Source of the DNA: Butyrivibrio sp. CB08
GTDB lineage: Bacteria; Bacillota; Clostridia; Lachnospirales; Lachnospiraceae
NCBI RefSeq assembly: GCF_003625485.1
Contig: NZ_RAIR01000002.1
Span: 496,001 to 560,000 of the forward strand
DNA length: 64,000 bases
Reading direction: 5' to 3'
A program made the position numbers and the translations under genes. The notes below the pieces were generated by a model that was given only the letters and a program-made list of their open reading frames with translations, had not been told where the DNA came from and searched no databases. Positions 16,238-24,269 of the stretch are shown piece by piece. Numbering within the stretch: position 1 is the first letter of the stretch; every line of letters starts with the position of its first letter.

Positions 16238-17725
16238 ATGAATTATGTAAAGGTATATACAAAGACATACAGAGATAATTCAGCCAGGTACATAGAGCTG
16301 CCATCTCTTTTGATAGAGCAAGACGGAGAGACGCAGATATTTGAACAGCTACTGCGCTATCAGATCAAGTATAGCCATAAGAGTAGGACTTGGCATAATA
16401 AGCTCATACAGGCTGTTGGGCTGCTATTTGATTACATGAATGCCAATCCCAACAACTATGTATCTGCTAAAGACTTCTTTGAGCTGTTTGCAGAAGCGAT
16501 ATATTCAGGCACTATCGATGAAGAAGGGAATGATCCTTCGGGATTATACTGGCTTCCTAAAAAAGCACAGACAGCTACTACCCTACTATCATCATTAAGT
16601 GACTTCTCAGACTGGCTGTATATCAACTACAAGACGGAACAGCTTAATCCTTGGAGAGAAGCCACAAGGTATGAGGAACGTCTTAAATATATGGCTCTGA
16701 TCAACAGAAGTGAGCGCTCATTCTTGGGACACCTTGATGATATCCATGACATTTCTGAAACAGCTAAAACAGTAAGAAATGTTGTAACCCACAAAAACCC
16801 TTATGCGGTGAGAAATGGCACAAAGGCTTTTCCAGAGGACAAAATAGAAAAGCTACTTAGAGAAGGCTTTAAGAAAACACGCAAGGGCTATGAATTGGAT
16901 CTGATAGATGGTTATAACTGGAGAGACATAGCAATCACTATACTTATGCACTACGGAGGTCTGCGTCATAGTGAGCCTTTTCATTTGTGGGTACAGGATG
17001 TTATCCCTGATCCAGAAGATCCGGATATGGCAATAGTACGGATATACCATCCATCAGAGGGGAAAGCTCCTCTTGATTTCAAAAATCCAAATACAGGCAA
17101 ATATGTAACAGACAGGGCTTCATATCTGAAACTAAAATATGGCCTTATACCACGTAATCAGTACGCTTCTTCCAACAAGAGGTTTGCAGGATGGAAGAAT
17201 CCAAGACTTGATGATGAGGACAATATGTACATGAATGTATATTGGTTTCCAAGAGAAGCTGGCTACGTGTTCATGTATGTATGGAAAAAGTATTTGCAGC
17301 AGCGAATCAGATATGGCATTAAGGACACCCATCCGTTTGCGTTTGTGTCATTTGATCCAAGATATCTGGGTGAGATGATGCCTGTCAGAACACAGACAGA
17401 AGCTCACAACAAAGCCTGCGAAGCAATAGGGCTTGAAGTATCAAAGTTTAATGGAACCAGTAATCATGGTCACAGACATTCTTATGGTCAAAGGATGAAG
17501 AATGCAGGCATAGACAAGAAAGTGCGACAGGTTGCTATGCACCATAAGTCAGAAGAATCACAGAATGTTTATACTGAGCCTACAGTTACAGAGGTCACAA
17601 GTGCGCTCAGTCAAGCTACAAGCTCGTTGGAACGCGGCATAGCGCTTCCGATGAAGACAGAGATAGATTCATGGTATGAGGAAGAAAAGAAAATCACTAA
17701 GAAATACATAATGGGGAAGAAATAA
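16238..17725 (+). CDS. Tyrosine recombinase, first gene of a GMT-like trio (GmtY-like)
   Basis: A 495-residue site-specific recombinase. The C-terminal catalytic domain shows the Arg in GGLRHSEPF (R243), the HxxRH box in NHGHRHSYG (H410, R413, H414), a His pair in AMHHKS (H435/436) and the nucleophile in SQNVYTEP (Y445). The N-terminal ~200 residues would be the arm- and core-binding part. The second gene starts 3 bp after the stop. Three-gene sets with this order (recombinase, long integrase-like protein with HTH and Cys cluster, small protein) are known from gamma-mobile-trio islands of Gammaproteobacteria; I assign the resemblance from memory. Alternatives are Tn554-type or RIT elements, but the third gene is not a recombinase as in RIT, and protein sizes differ from Tn554. 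Confidence 0.85.
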   Translation: MNYVKVYTKTYRDNSARYIELPSLLIEQDGETQIFEQLLRYQIKYSHKSRTWHNKLIQAVGLLFDYMNANPNNYVSAKDFFELFAEAIYSGTIDEEGNDPSGLYWLPKKAQTATTLLSSLSDFSDWLYINYKTEQLNPWREATRYEERLKYMALINRSERSFLGHLDDIHDISETAKTVRNVVTHKNPYAVRNGTKAFPEDKIEKLLREGFKKTRKGYELDLIDGYNWRDIAITILMHYGGLRHSEPFHLWVQDVIPDPEDPDMAIVRIYHPSEGKAPLDFKNPNTGKYVTDRASYLKLKYGLIPRNQYASSNKRFAGWKNPRLDDEDNMYMNVYWFPREAGYVFMYVWKKYLQQRIRYGIKDTHPFAFVSFDPRYLGEMMPVRTQTEAHNKACEAIGLEVSKFNGTSNHGHRHSYGQRMKNAGIDKKVRQVAMHHKSEESQNVYTEPTVTEVTSALSQATSSLERGIALPMKTEIDSWYEEEKKITKKYIMGKK

Positions 17726-17728
17726 GTT

Positions 17729-20461
17729 ATGGCATATGATAACAAGACAAAATATAAGATCATTGAGGAGATGTGTAACGGCAAAACAACCAGTGATATC
17801 CAGCGCGAATATGGCATTAGACCTTCAACATCAATGAATTGGCTTCGCTCTTTTGCTGAAAACGGCCCGTTTAAAGGAGATAAACTCACACCTAAAGATT
17901 ACGCTTGGCTTGAAAGGCTACAGGAATCTGCAAAGAAGCGCGAACTTCAAATTCGCCAGCACGGAACAACTACAAATGAGAGCTTTGAATGGCTACTGGA
18001 ATATGATCCCAACCTTGCCGAATGGGAAGCTTATACTGAGGAATGGATAAAAACAGTTGTTAGAGCAAAATCACTAGCATTAAATGCTTTATCCAGCTTC
18101 TTTAAAAAATACATAATAGCAATGAATCTGACACGCTCTGTTCAAGAATTTGTTTCAAAAACCTATGAAATACCCGATTTCTACGAGATTATTTTTTCTG
18201 AACGAGAAAGCCAACGCACTGCCTTGTTAGATGCTAAAAAGCTCGTTGCTTTTATCGACTGGATACTTGAAGAAAAGTTTTCTGTTGAAGATGATTATGG
18301 CAAGAAGCTAATACCTGCTGAGTTTCACAATCCATTAGAGCAGTATCTGCCAGACCATATAGAACGTTCTAACAAAAGTGAATCAGATAAGAATGTACTG
18401 CCTTATCGCTATATAAAGGAACTTCGCAATCTCCTTGTTCCTTCTGATGCAACGCACTTTAGAGACTTGACACTCGCGCAGGAGCTTACAGATTCAAAAG
18501 CAAAGGGTGGCGATTGGTTCATCGTTGACAGACACTTGATTGATAAAAATGATCCTGACTGTGTTTTCAGAAAAAGAAAAGCATCACCTTATGAGATAAA
18601 AAACAAAGGCTATAGCGAATATGTTTACGAAATGTGGTGTCCTGCAAGAACTATCTGCTTATTGACAAAGCTGATGCTTCCAATCCGTACATACCAGGCA
18701 AGAATGCTTGATAGCGGTGAAATGGATACTTTCAAATATATTCAGAAGGATAAGTATAAATATGGTGAATGGGTTATAAACGATTCTCCTTTATCACAGG
18801 GAACCGAAAGAAAGCCTTGTGAAAAAGGTGTTTTGAGAAAGTTTATTGATCCTACAACAAACCTCGAAATGACAGGTTTTTTTATCAATACCAACAAAAC
18901 TGCGGACATCAATAAAGATGAAGCTGATAAAGGCTACAACATGCCATGGCAGTATGAGGAAATGCAGTATTGGCTCGCAAAGTTAAGAGACTGGCAGCAA
19001 AAGTACAATCCTATCTCAAGACCTACTGCATGGACTGAATTGACAGTAAATCAATTAGGACACACAAAAGACATAGGAATCCTAAAAGCTATGGGAACGG
19101 CTGCTTTCCTGTTTAGAGATGCTGCAAGTGAAAACAAACATCTACCATTAAGATGGCATGCATTAGAAAAACCTTTATGGTACAAACTGCTCCAATGTCT
19201 TGAACAAAAAGTAAATAAGAATGCAACTACCGAAGCTGAACAAAATCTAAAGTTTGTTCATGATGATTCAGACGAAACTACTTATTATCCACTTCATTCG
19301 CTTCGAGTATCTCTTATCACAGCATTTGCTCTTGAAGGCGGTGTACCCATGCCTGTTCTTTCCAAGTGCATAGCAGGTCATGCAAGACTTGTAATGACTC
19401 TGTATTACACAAAAATGGGTATCTCCTACATCACCGATACCATGAAAAAAGCCGATACAGAGATACTAAAGCAGGATCAGGAATCATTTGAGAGGTTTAT
19501 CAGAGACGCAAAGTATAAGCAATTAGAAATAGGCACTGCTGTTAATGATACGGCTGCGTATGATGCTGTCTTAAACGCTCAAAAGTCAAAGGCAAGCATT
19601 GTTATGTCGGACAAAGGAATATGCCCTAAAGGCTGCTTTGGATGTGATACAGGCGGAACTTATGTAAATGATGATACTGATAAGGTAACATACGGCCCAG
19701 TGCAGGGATATCCTGCTCATAACTGTGTCCGTTGCAGATGGTTTATCACAGGCCCCGCCTTCCTACCGGGACTTGTAAATCATTTCAATGTATTAAGTTA
19801 TGAGATGGCTGAAACATCCAAAAGAGTTACCAGGTATCAGAACGAAACTGAGGAACTGGAAAACAGTAAATACGAAGCTGAACAGCATGGGGAGATCTTT
19901 GAACAGTACGAAGACCTCCTTAAGTATGAACAGCTCTTACAACAGGAACTACAAAAGGGTGATGATATAGCAAACAATCTAAACGCTACACTCAGGCTTA
20001 TTGATAAGTGCCAAAAAATATCCAAAAGTGGTAACGACAATGATTCAAACTCAACGCAGCTTGTACCTGTTGGAACAGTTCAAGATGTTGGTTTTCTACT
20101 TGAAGCAGAAGCTGATGAGATGCATCAGTTACAGGCAATATGTAACGGAGCAGAATTGTTCCCAGAGACAGATGCAAGTAAGGCTTTACTAAAAAGGTCA
20201 CAGATAATAGACATGACGCTGTTGTTCAACAAAAAGCAGCCAGTAATGTTCACCTTGTCTGAGGAAGAACAACTCCTTGCAGGAAATCAGTTTATGAGGC
20301 TGCTTATTAAAAGAGCCGGAAGCCTTAAGGAGGCAATTCCCTACGCTATCGGCAGAAAGAAGCTTGAAGAAATCGGCATTCATAACGAGTTTGAAAAAGA
20401 ACTGAAAATCATGAGATATGACGCACCTTTAAAGCTTCTATCTACTAATAATGATGCCTAA
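17729..20461 (+). CDS. Large tyrosine recombinase-like protein with HTH and Cys cluster (GmtZ / VPA1269-like)
   Basis: A 910-residue protein. Residues 1-45 form a transposase-like helix-turn-helix (TSDIQREYGI, PSTSMNWLRSF). A recombinase-like core includes HSLRVS (H523, R526), AGHARL (H551) and LYYTKM (Y559/Y560), so key HxxR, H and Y residues are present. A cysteine cluster follows: CPKGCFGC (C632, C636, C639) and NCVRCRWF (C666, C669), then ITGPAFLPGL, a segment I recall as characteristic of VPA1269/GmtZ proteins. The C-terminal third has a coiled-coil stretch (about 690-780, Glu/Leu/Gln-rich). Its start is 3 bp after the preceding stop. It may be a second recombinase or the DNA-targeting partner of the first. 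Confidence 0.82.
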   Translation: MAYDNKTKYKIIEEMCNGKTTSDIQREYGIRPSTSMNWLRSFAENGPFKGDKLTPKDYAWLERLQESAKKRELQIRQHGTTTNESFEWLLEYDPNLAEWEAYTEEWIKTVVRAKSLALNALSSFFKKYIIAMNLTRSVQEFVSKTYEIPDFYEIIFSERESQRTALLDAKKLVAFIDWILEEKFSVEDDYGKKLIPAEFHNPLEQYLPDHIERSNKSESDKNVLPYRYIKELRNLLVPSDATHFRDLTLAQELTDSKAKGGDWFIVDRHLIDKNDPDCVFRKRKASPYEIKNKGYSEYVYEMWCPARTICLLTKLMLPIRTYQARMLDSGEMDTFKYIQKDKYKYGEWVINDSPLSQGTERKPCEKGVLRKFIDPTTNLEMTGFFINTNKTADINKDEADKGYNMPWQYEEMQYWLAKLRDWQQKYNPISRPTAWTELTVNQLGHTKDIGILKAMGTAAFLFRDAASENKHLPLRWHALEKPLWYKLLQCLEQKVNKNATTEAEQNLKFVHDDSDETTYYPLHSLRVSLITAFALEGGVPMPVLSKCIAGHARLVMTLYYTKMGISYITDTMKKADTEILKQDQESFERFIRDAKYKQLEIGTAVNDTAAYDAVLNAQKSKASIVMSDKGICPKGCFGCDTGGTYVNDDTDKVTYGPVQGYPAHNCVRCRWFITGPAFLPGLVNHFNVLSYEMAETSKRVTRYQNETEELENSKYEAEQHGEIFEQYEDLLKYEQLLQQELQKGDDIANNLNATLRLIDKCQKISKSGNDNDSNSTQLVPVGTVQDVGFLLEAEADEMHQLQAICNGAELFPETDASKALLKRSQIIDMTLLFNKKQPVMFTLSEEEQLLAGNQFMRLLIKRAGSLKEAIPYAIGRKKLEEIGIHNEFEKELKIMRYDAPLKLLSTNNDA

Positions 20462-20477
20462 TTTGAGAGGTAATAGA

Positions 20478-21128
20478 ATGAGTAATATACATCCAGACGA
20501 ATTATACGAACAGCTATGTGAGAACGCTACAAGCAGAAAGAAGAAAACACTCACTCTTGTGCATGAAGTGTGCAAGAAGCAGAGTGAATCAGATGTAAAA
20601 GACTTTTCTCTTGGTACTATTGCTGGACTCATGGCTGATAAAGGAGGTTTAAGTGAGCAGGCTTTGCGAAACAAAAACGCAGAGCCTTACAGACTCCTTA
20701 TCAGTAGGTGGGCTGAGTATTCTAATACAACCACCAAAAAGCCCAAGAAAAAGGCTATAACAACGCTTAACGATGAGATACTATCACAGATCTCTGAGCC
20801 AACCGTCAAAGCTCTTGTAGGCATGATAATTGCTGAAAACAAGAAGCTCAAAAACGAAAACAACATGCTCAAGAATCAGACCTGCATCACCATAGATATG
20901 CGTAATCAGAAAAACGCCACTTCTCCAAACTCCGATGCGGTTGTAGTATCAGCACTTGATGATCTGACCGAAACGGAGATCAACGCTTTAAGGGATGCTG
21001 TTTCTGAGAGATTTTTCAAGGAACGTGGCTGGACTGCTGACGAGCAGGGACGAGTTAAGGAAAAGGGATATCCAGTATATAAAACCGGATATGTTACGGC
21101 TATAAAGAAGATACTTGAAGAATTATAG
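20478..21128 (+). CDS. Small third protein of the recombinase trio (GmtX-like)
   Basis: A 216-residue soluble protein. ATG at 20478 is preferred because AGAGG lies seven bases upstream; an in-frame ATG at 20451 overlaps the previous gene and lacks such a site. The N-terminal half contains DFSLGTIAGL, EQALRNKNAEPYRLLI, a pattern that I associate with GmtX-type proteins. A basic KKPKKKA stretch and a short coiled coil (ENKKLKNENNMLKNQ) follow, then an acidic helical C-terminus. No catalytic motif is visible. It may be an accessory DNA-binding or target-recognition subunit, by analogy with TnpC of Tn554; this is inference. Confidence 0.75.
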   Translation: MSNIHPDELYEQLCENATSRKKKTLTLVHEVCKKQSESDVKDFSLGTIAGLMADKGGLSEQALRNKNAEPYRLLISRWAEYSNTTTKKPKKKAITTLNDEILSQISEPTVKALVGMIIAENKKLKNENNMLKNQTCITIDMRNQKNATSPNSDAVVVSALDDLTETEINALRDAVSERFFKERGWTADEQGRVKEKGYPVYKTGYVTAIKKILEEL

Positions 21129-21130
21129 TC

Positions 21131-21174
21131 AAAAAAAAGAGCATTTATAACCATAAAGTTATAGATGCTCTTTT
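21131..21174. terminator. Bidirectional terminator at the right end of the element
   Basis: A 17-bp stem (AAAAGAGCATTTATAAC / GTTATAGATGCTCTTTT, one G-U) with a CATAAA loop and U-tracts on both strands. It ends the trio transcript and, on the minus strand, can replace the chromosomal terminator that the insertion split. Confidence 0.9.
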
Positions 21175-21268
21175 AGTTTGATTATATAGTTTGATTATAT
21201 GTAATCAAACTATTTTCCGCTTAATATAAGGCTTTATTGATATTTATTATACTATTTACCTTATATTC

Positions 21269-21277
21269 ACTAGGTCT
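21269..21277 (+). repeat. Right 9-bp direct repeat (attR core) of the recombinase element
   Basis: Exact copy of ACTAGGTCT at 16088-16096; the flank beyond it (GGAGCTCTC) pairs with the flank left of the other copy (GAGCCCC). Confidence 0.8.
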
Positions 21278-21311
21278 GGAGCTCTCTAAATCTTGATTAT
21301 TTTTACTGAGT

Positions 21312-21611
21312 TTAAACGGCCACAATTGTAAGCTTCTGGGGCTCAACATTTCTGATCTCACCCTTTCGGCCTCTGCAGACAATGCCCTTTTCAATAACGA
21401 TCATGGTGGCGTGAGCCTTCATGGCGTCACCAATCTGCTTAACTGCTGCCTCATAGTCCTGAGGTGTCATGGGAATAACGTAGTCATGATTCATATGCTC
21501 TGTAGATATAACTGCGGATCTGAATCTGGGAACATACCTGATACCATAGAAGGTACATATCTCAGTATTCAGCATTCCACTGTTGTCGGAACACTGCATT
21601 GAAATATACAT
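21312..21611 (-). CDS. Hypothetical small protein (99 residues)
   Basis: I do not recognise the family. The product begins MYISMQCSDNSG, mixes beta-prone stretches (ICTFYGIRYVPRF, HATMIVIEKGIVC) and has no signal peptide or membrane segment, suggesting a small cytoplasmic alpha/beta protein. ATG at 21611 is chosen over GTG at 21617 because GAGGTG lies at a proper distance. The recombinase element is inserted about 35 bp after its stop, in its terminator hairpin. The upstream neighbour is a chemotaxis receptor on the same strand, 72 bp away. Confidence 0.65.
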   Translation of the reverse strand: MYISMQCSDNSGMLNTEICTFYGIRYVPRFRSAVISTEHMNHDYVIPMTPQDYEAAVKQIGDAMKAHATMIVIEKGIVCRGRKGEIRNVEPQKLTIVAV

Positions 21612-21689
21612 AGTCACACCTCGCTTCCCACAATAAAATATATATCTCTACTAAATAATGATAATATATTTCACCCCACTTTGTCACTA

Positions 21690-23723
21690 TTATATCTTGA
21701 AGTCTTTTACAAAATCTTCGATAGTTGCTGCTGATGCAGATACAGTAGATGCACTGTCATCAACTCCCTGGCTCTCCTGAGCAACCTGCTGTGCAGATAC
21801 AGCCAGGTTATCAGTTGTAGCTGTAACTTCTTCTGTACTTGCACTCTGCTCCTCAGAGATAGCTGCAACGGATGTAGCGATTGTGTCTACGTTTCCGATC
21901 TTGTCGATCATTGCCTGTACAGTAGCACTTGTCTCATCAAGACTTGAGAAGATCTCTTCGAAGGTCTTGCCTGCTGTCTGAACAGCCTCTGTGCTTGATT
22001 TGATCTCATCCATATTGGACTGTGACTTCTCAGAAAGGTCTGCGATCTGCTGTGAAATCTCAGTGATGATCTTACCAATCTCTGTGGTGGACTCAGCACT
22101 GTTTGCAGCAAGCTGTCCAATCTCCTGAGCTACTACTGCAAAGCCCTTACCAGCTTCTCCTGCTCTTGCAGCCTCGATAGAAGCATTGAGTGAAAGGAGG
22201 TTTGTCTGATCAGCGATTGAGCTGATGATCTCGATGATGGAGTCGATCTTCTTAGCTGACTCGCCAACTGCCTGTACGTCTGTGTTCATCTCAGTCATGG
22301 ATCCAGCTATCTTATCCATACCCCTCTGAACAACATCCATATCCCTCTGACCATCCTGAGCCTTAACAACAAGCTCTTTTACAGTATCTCTTGCGCCATT
22401 TCCCTGCTCCATAAGGTCAGCAACCTCTGTAGCAAGCTCTGTTGCGTTGTTGGCAAGCTCTGTAACTGCACTTGCCATACCATTCATAGCGTCTCTGATC
22501 TGGTTCATGTTGCTGGACTGCTCTGTAGCCTGTACATTGAGCTTACCGGAAGCATCACGGCTGTTCTCAGCTTCAGATGCAAGCTTGTTAGTCTCGTCCT
22601 TGATATTTCCAAGAGCTCCTCTCATGTGGTTTACGAAGCTCTTCATGTTGTTGTTCATAAGGCCAATCTCGTCCTCACCGCCCTCAGGGATCTCAACAGT
22701 GAAGTCACCATCTGTGATCCTTGTGATGTTTGCTGTAAGGTTTCCAACTGGCTTAGTGATCATCTTGTTGATCAGTACATACATGATAACTGCTACAAGA
22801 AGGATCATGAAGATAACAATAATAGCGCAGATGATCTTGAACTTATTGAGCTGCGCCATGACATCTCCCTCTGCAACAGATGAGATGAGTACCCACTCTG
22901 TACCAGGGATCTGGTTTGCTGAAACAAGATATGTAAGACCATTTTCTGATTCAATCTCAACTACGTCAGTAGATCCTGTAGTAGAGAAGGTATAAGCTCC
23001 CTGGAGGAACTTAGCCTCAGGATGCTCTGAAACTCTGGTTCCATTAAATTCAGGTTTGAAGTATGAAAGTATAGTATCGTGATAGAGGAGCATACATCCG
23101 CCAGTTTTAACAGGCTTAAGGGATCCGATCTGTTCCATGATTCCATCGAGAGTATAGTCAGAAGAAGCTACACCTTCTCTGGCATCAGCAAGTTTAACCT
23201 TTCTGGTAAAAGAAACAACCATGCTTCCACTGTCACTATCTATATAGGGTTCCCCGGCAAGGAAAGTAGCATGCTGTTCTCCCTCTTTATACCAGTCACG
23301 CTCCATTGGAATATAGTCTGGATCTGGAACCCATCCTGAAGGATCGATCCAGTCTCCGGTTGAAGTAGAAAGATACATTCCATTTGGAACATATGGATTC
23401 TTGCTCAGGGTAGGAATAAGGAAGCTTGCCATAGCAGTATCATTTGGGAATGATATTGCTGAAAGAGCATCTGCCTGTGCATCAAGATACTCCTGAAGGT
23501 TAGTGATCTCTCTTCCTATCTGCTCTGCATAGAACTCAGATTCCTTCTGCAAATTGCCCATGGCAAGATCTGTGATTATGCTCTTTGCCTGGGAGAACAC
23601 AACAAGCATGATGATCACAATACCAACGACCATCATTGGAATGAGAACGCTAAGCAGCTTAGCACTTACGCTCTTACCTGCCTTTACCAGTCCTACTTTT
23701 TTCTCAGTTTTTTCTTTTCCCAT
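21690..23723 (-). CDS. Methyl-accepting chemotaxis protein with Cache-type sensor
   Basis: A 677-residue receptor: membrane helix near 30-50, an extracellular ligand-binding region (about 55-300, double-Cache-like, with [15 protein letters not shown] and DRDWYKEG-like stretches), second membrane helix ([18 protein letters not shown]), HAMP domain ([17 protein letters not shown]), then a long signalling coiled coil. The tip reads [20 protein letters not shown], the CheW/CheA contact region. It has no C-terminal CheR-binding pentapeptide. It should relay an unknown small-molecule signal to CheA. The start ATG has GGAG eight bases upstream. Confidence 0.93.
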   Translation of the reverse strand: MGKEKTEKKVGLVKAGKSVSAKLLSVLIPMMVVGIVIIMLVVFSQAKSIITDLAMGNLQKESEFYAEQIGREITNLQEYLDAQADALSAISFPNDTAMASFLIPTLSKNPYVPNGMYLSTSTGDWIDPSGWVPDPDYIPMERDWYKEGEQHATFLAGEPYIDSDSGSMVVSFTRKVKLADAREGVASSDYTLDGIMEQIGSLKPVKTGGCMLLYHDTILSYFKPEFNGTRVSEHPEAKFLQGAYTFSTTGSTDVVEIESENGLTYLVSANQIPGTEWVLISSVAEGDVMAQLNKFKIICAIIVIFMILLVAVIMYVLINKMITKPVGNLTANITRITDGDFTVEIPEGGEDEIGLMNNNMKSFVNHMRGALGNIKDETNKLASEAENSRDASGKLNVQATEQSSNMNQIRDAMNGMASAVTELANNATELATEVADLMEQGNGARDTVKELVVKAQDGQRDMDVVQRGMDKIAGSMTEMNTDVQAVGESAKKIDSIIEIISSIADQTNLLSLNASIEAARAGEAGKGFAVVAQEIGQLAANSAESTTEIGKIITEISQQIADLSEKSQSNMDEIKSSTEAVQTAGKTFEEIFSSLDETSATVQAMIDKIGNVDTIATSVAAISEEQSASTEEVTATTDNLAVSAQQVAQESQGVDDSASTVSASAATIEDFVKDFKI

Positions 23724-23884
23724 AGTATCCGCTCCATCACTGTAAATTTTTTAACTAAAAACAGTTAACATAAACTAATACGATTAAATTATAAATTAAT
23801 TCCCTGGGCAGATGTGCGTTTTTATAATAATTTAATAATCATTTCATCGATAATCACCAACCGCCCACAATAGCTTTTTGCACG

Positions 23885-23917
23885 AAAAAAGAACCCTCCT
23901 GCCTGGAGAGTTCTTTT
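23885..23917. terminator. Intrinsic terminator after the 67-residue gene
   Basis: Hairpin AAAAGAACcCTCC / GGAGaGTTCTTTT between 23887 and 23917 with T-runs on both strands. Confidence 0.85.
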
Positions 23918-23947
23918 GATATTATTTCTCAATATGACATGGACAAA

Positions 23948-24151
23948 TCATTTGCCCATGGACGCAATGAGGGCATCGATCTCAGCCTGGCTCAGCATCT
24001 TACCAGGATCTGCTGCCGCTGGTGCTGCTGCAGGTGCTGCTGGCTGAACTGAAGCCGCACTAAAGCCACCGCCTCCACCGGCCTGTGAGGATTTACCCAT
24101 TATGCTGGCAAGCAGTGCCTGCTGTTCTGCGCTTAATCCGTTAGCATCCAT
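23948..24151 (-). CDS. 67-residue protein ending in a FliM/FliY-like CheY-binding motif
   Basis: The protein has a short helical start (LSAEQQALLASIMGK), a Gly- and Ala/Pro-rich linker, and ends MLSQAEIDALIASMGK. That tail closely matches the N-terminal peptide of FliM and FliY (LSQxEIDALL), which binds phosphorylated CheY. The N-terminal part looks like a degenerate second copy (LSAEQQALLASIMGK beside LSQAEIDALIASMGK). No other switch domain is present. A good RBS (GAAAGGA) precedes the ATG, and a terminator follows, so it is a one-gene unit between a chemotaxis receptor and fbp. It might sequester or tether CheY-P; this is inference. Confidence 0.75.
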   Translation of the reverse strand: MDANGLSAEQQALLASIMGKSSQAGGGGGFSAASVQPAAPAAAPAAADPGKMLSQAEIDALIASMGK

Positions 24152-24269
24152 ACTAGACGTATCCTTTCAATTCATGTTAATCAGCAATTTGAATTGAGCA
24201 TAGTTCCACTCTTGTAGCTATTGTAAATACTAAACTGGGAAGCGTCAAATAACTTTTTTATAAACAGTT

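Larger units (their letters stand above)
16088..21277 (+). mobile_element. 5.2-kb cargo-free recombinase-trio element inserted in a terminator
   Basis: The element is bounded by ACTAGGTCT direct repeats and contains only three co-directional genes: two tyrosine recombinase-like proteins and a small third protein. Subterminal sequences include inverted ATATAAGGTAA, one ATAATCAAACTA at left (16115-16126), and at right two inverted copies (21174-21185, 21187-21198) plus one near copy (21201-21212), which look like recombinase arm sites. A strong hairpin terminator stands just inside each end. Joining the flanks across one repeat copy rebuilds an 11-bp-stem hairpin followed by TTTT on the minus strand, the natural terminator of the gene at 21312-21611. 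The genes look more AT-rich than their neighbours, consistent with transfer. Confidence 0.85.

Noticed and set aside
16238..21128. RIT (three-recombinase) or Tn554-type element
   Set aside because: The third protein has no recombinase motifs, and the sizes 495/910/216 fit neither type; the HTH plus Cys cluster in the second protein fits GMT-type better.
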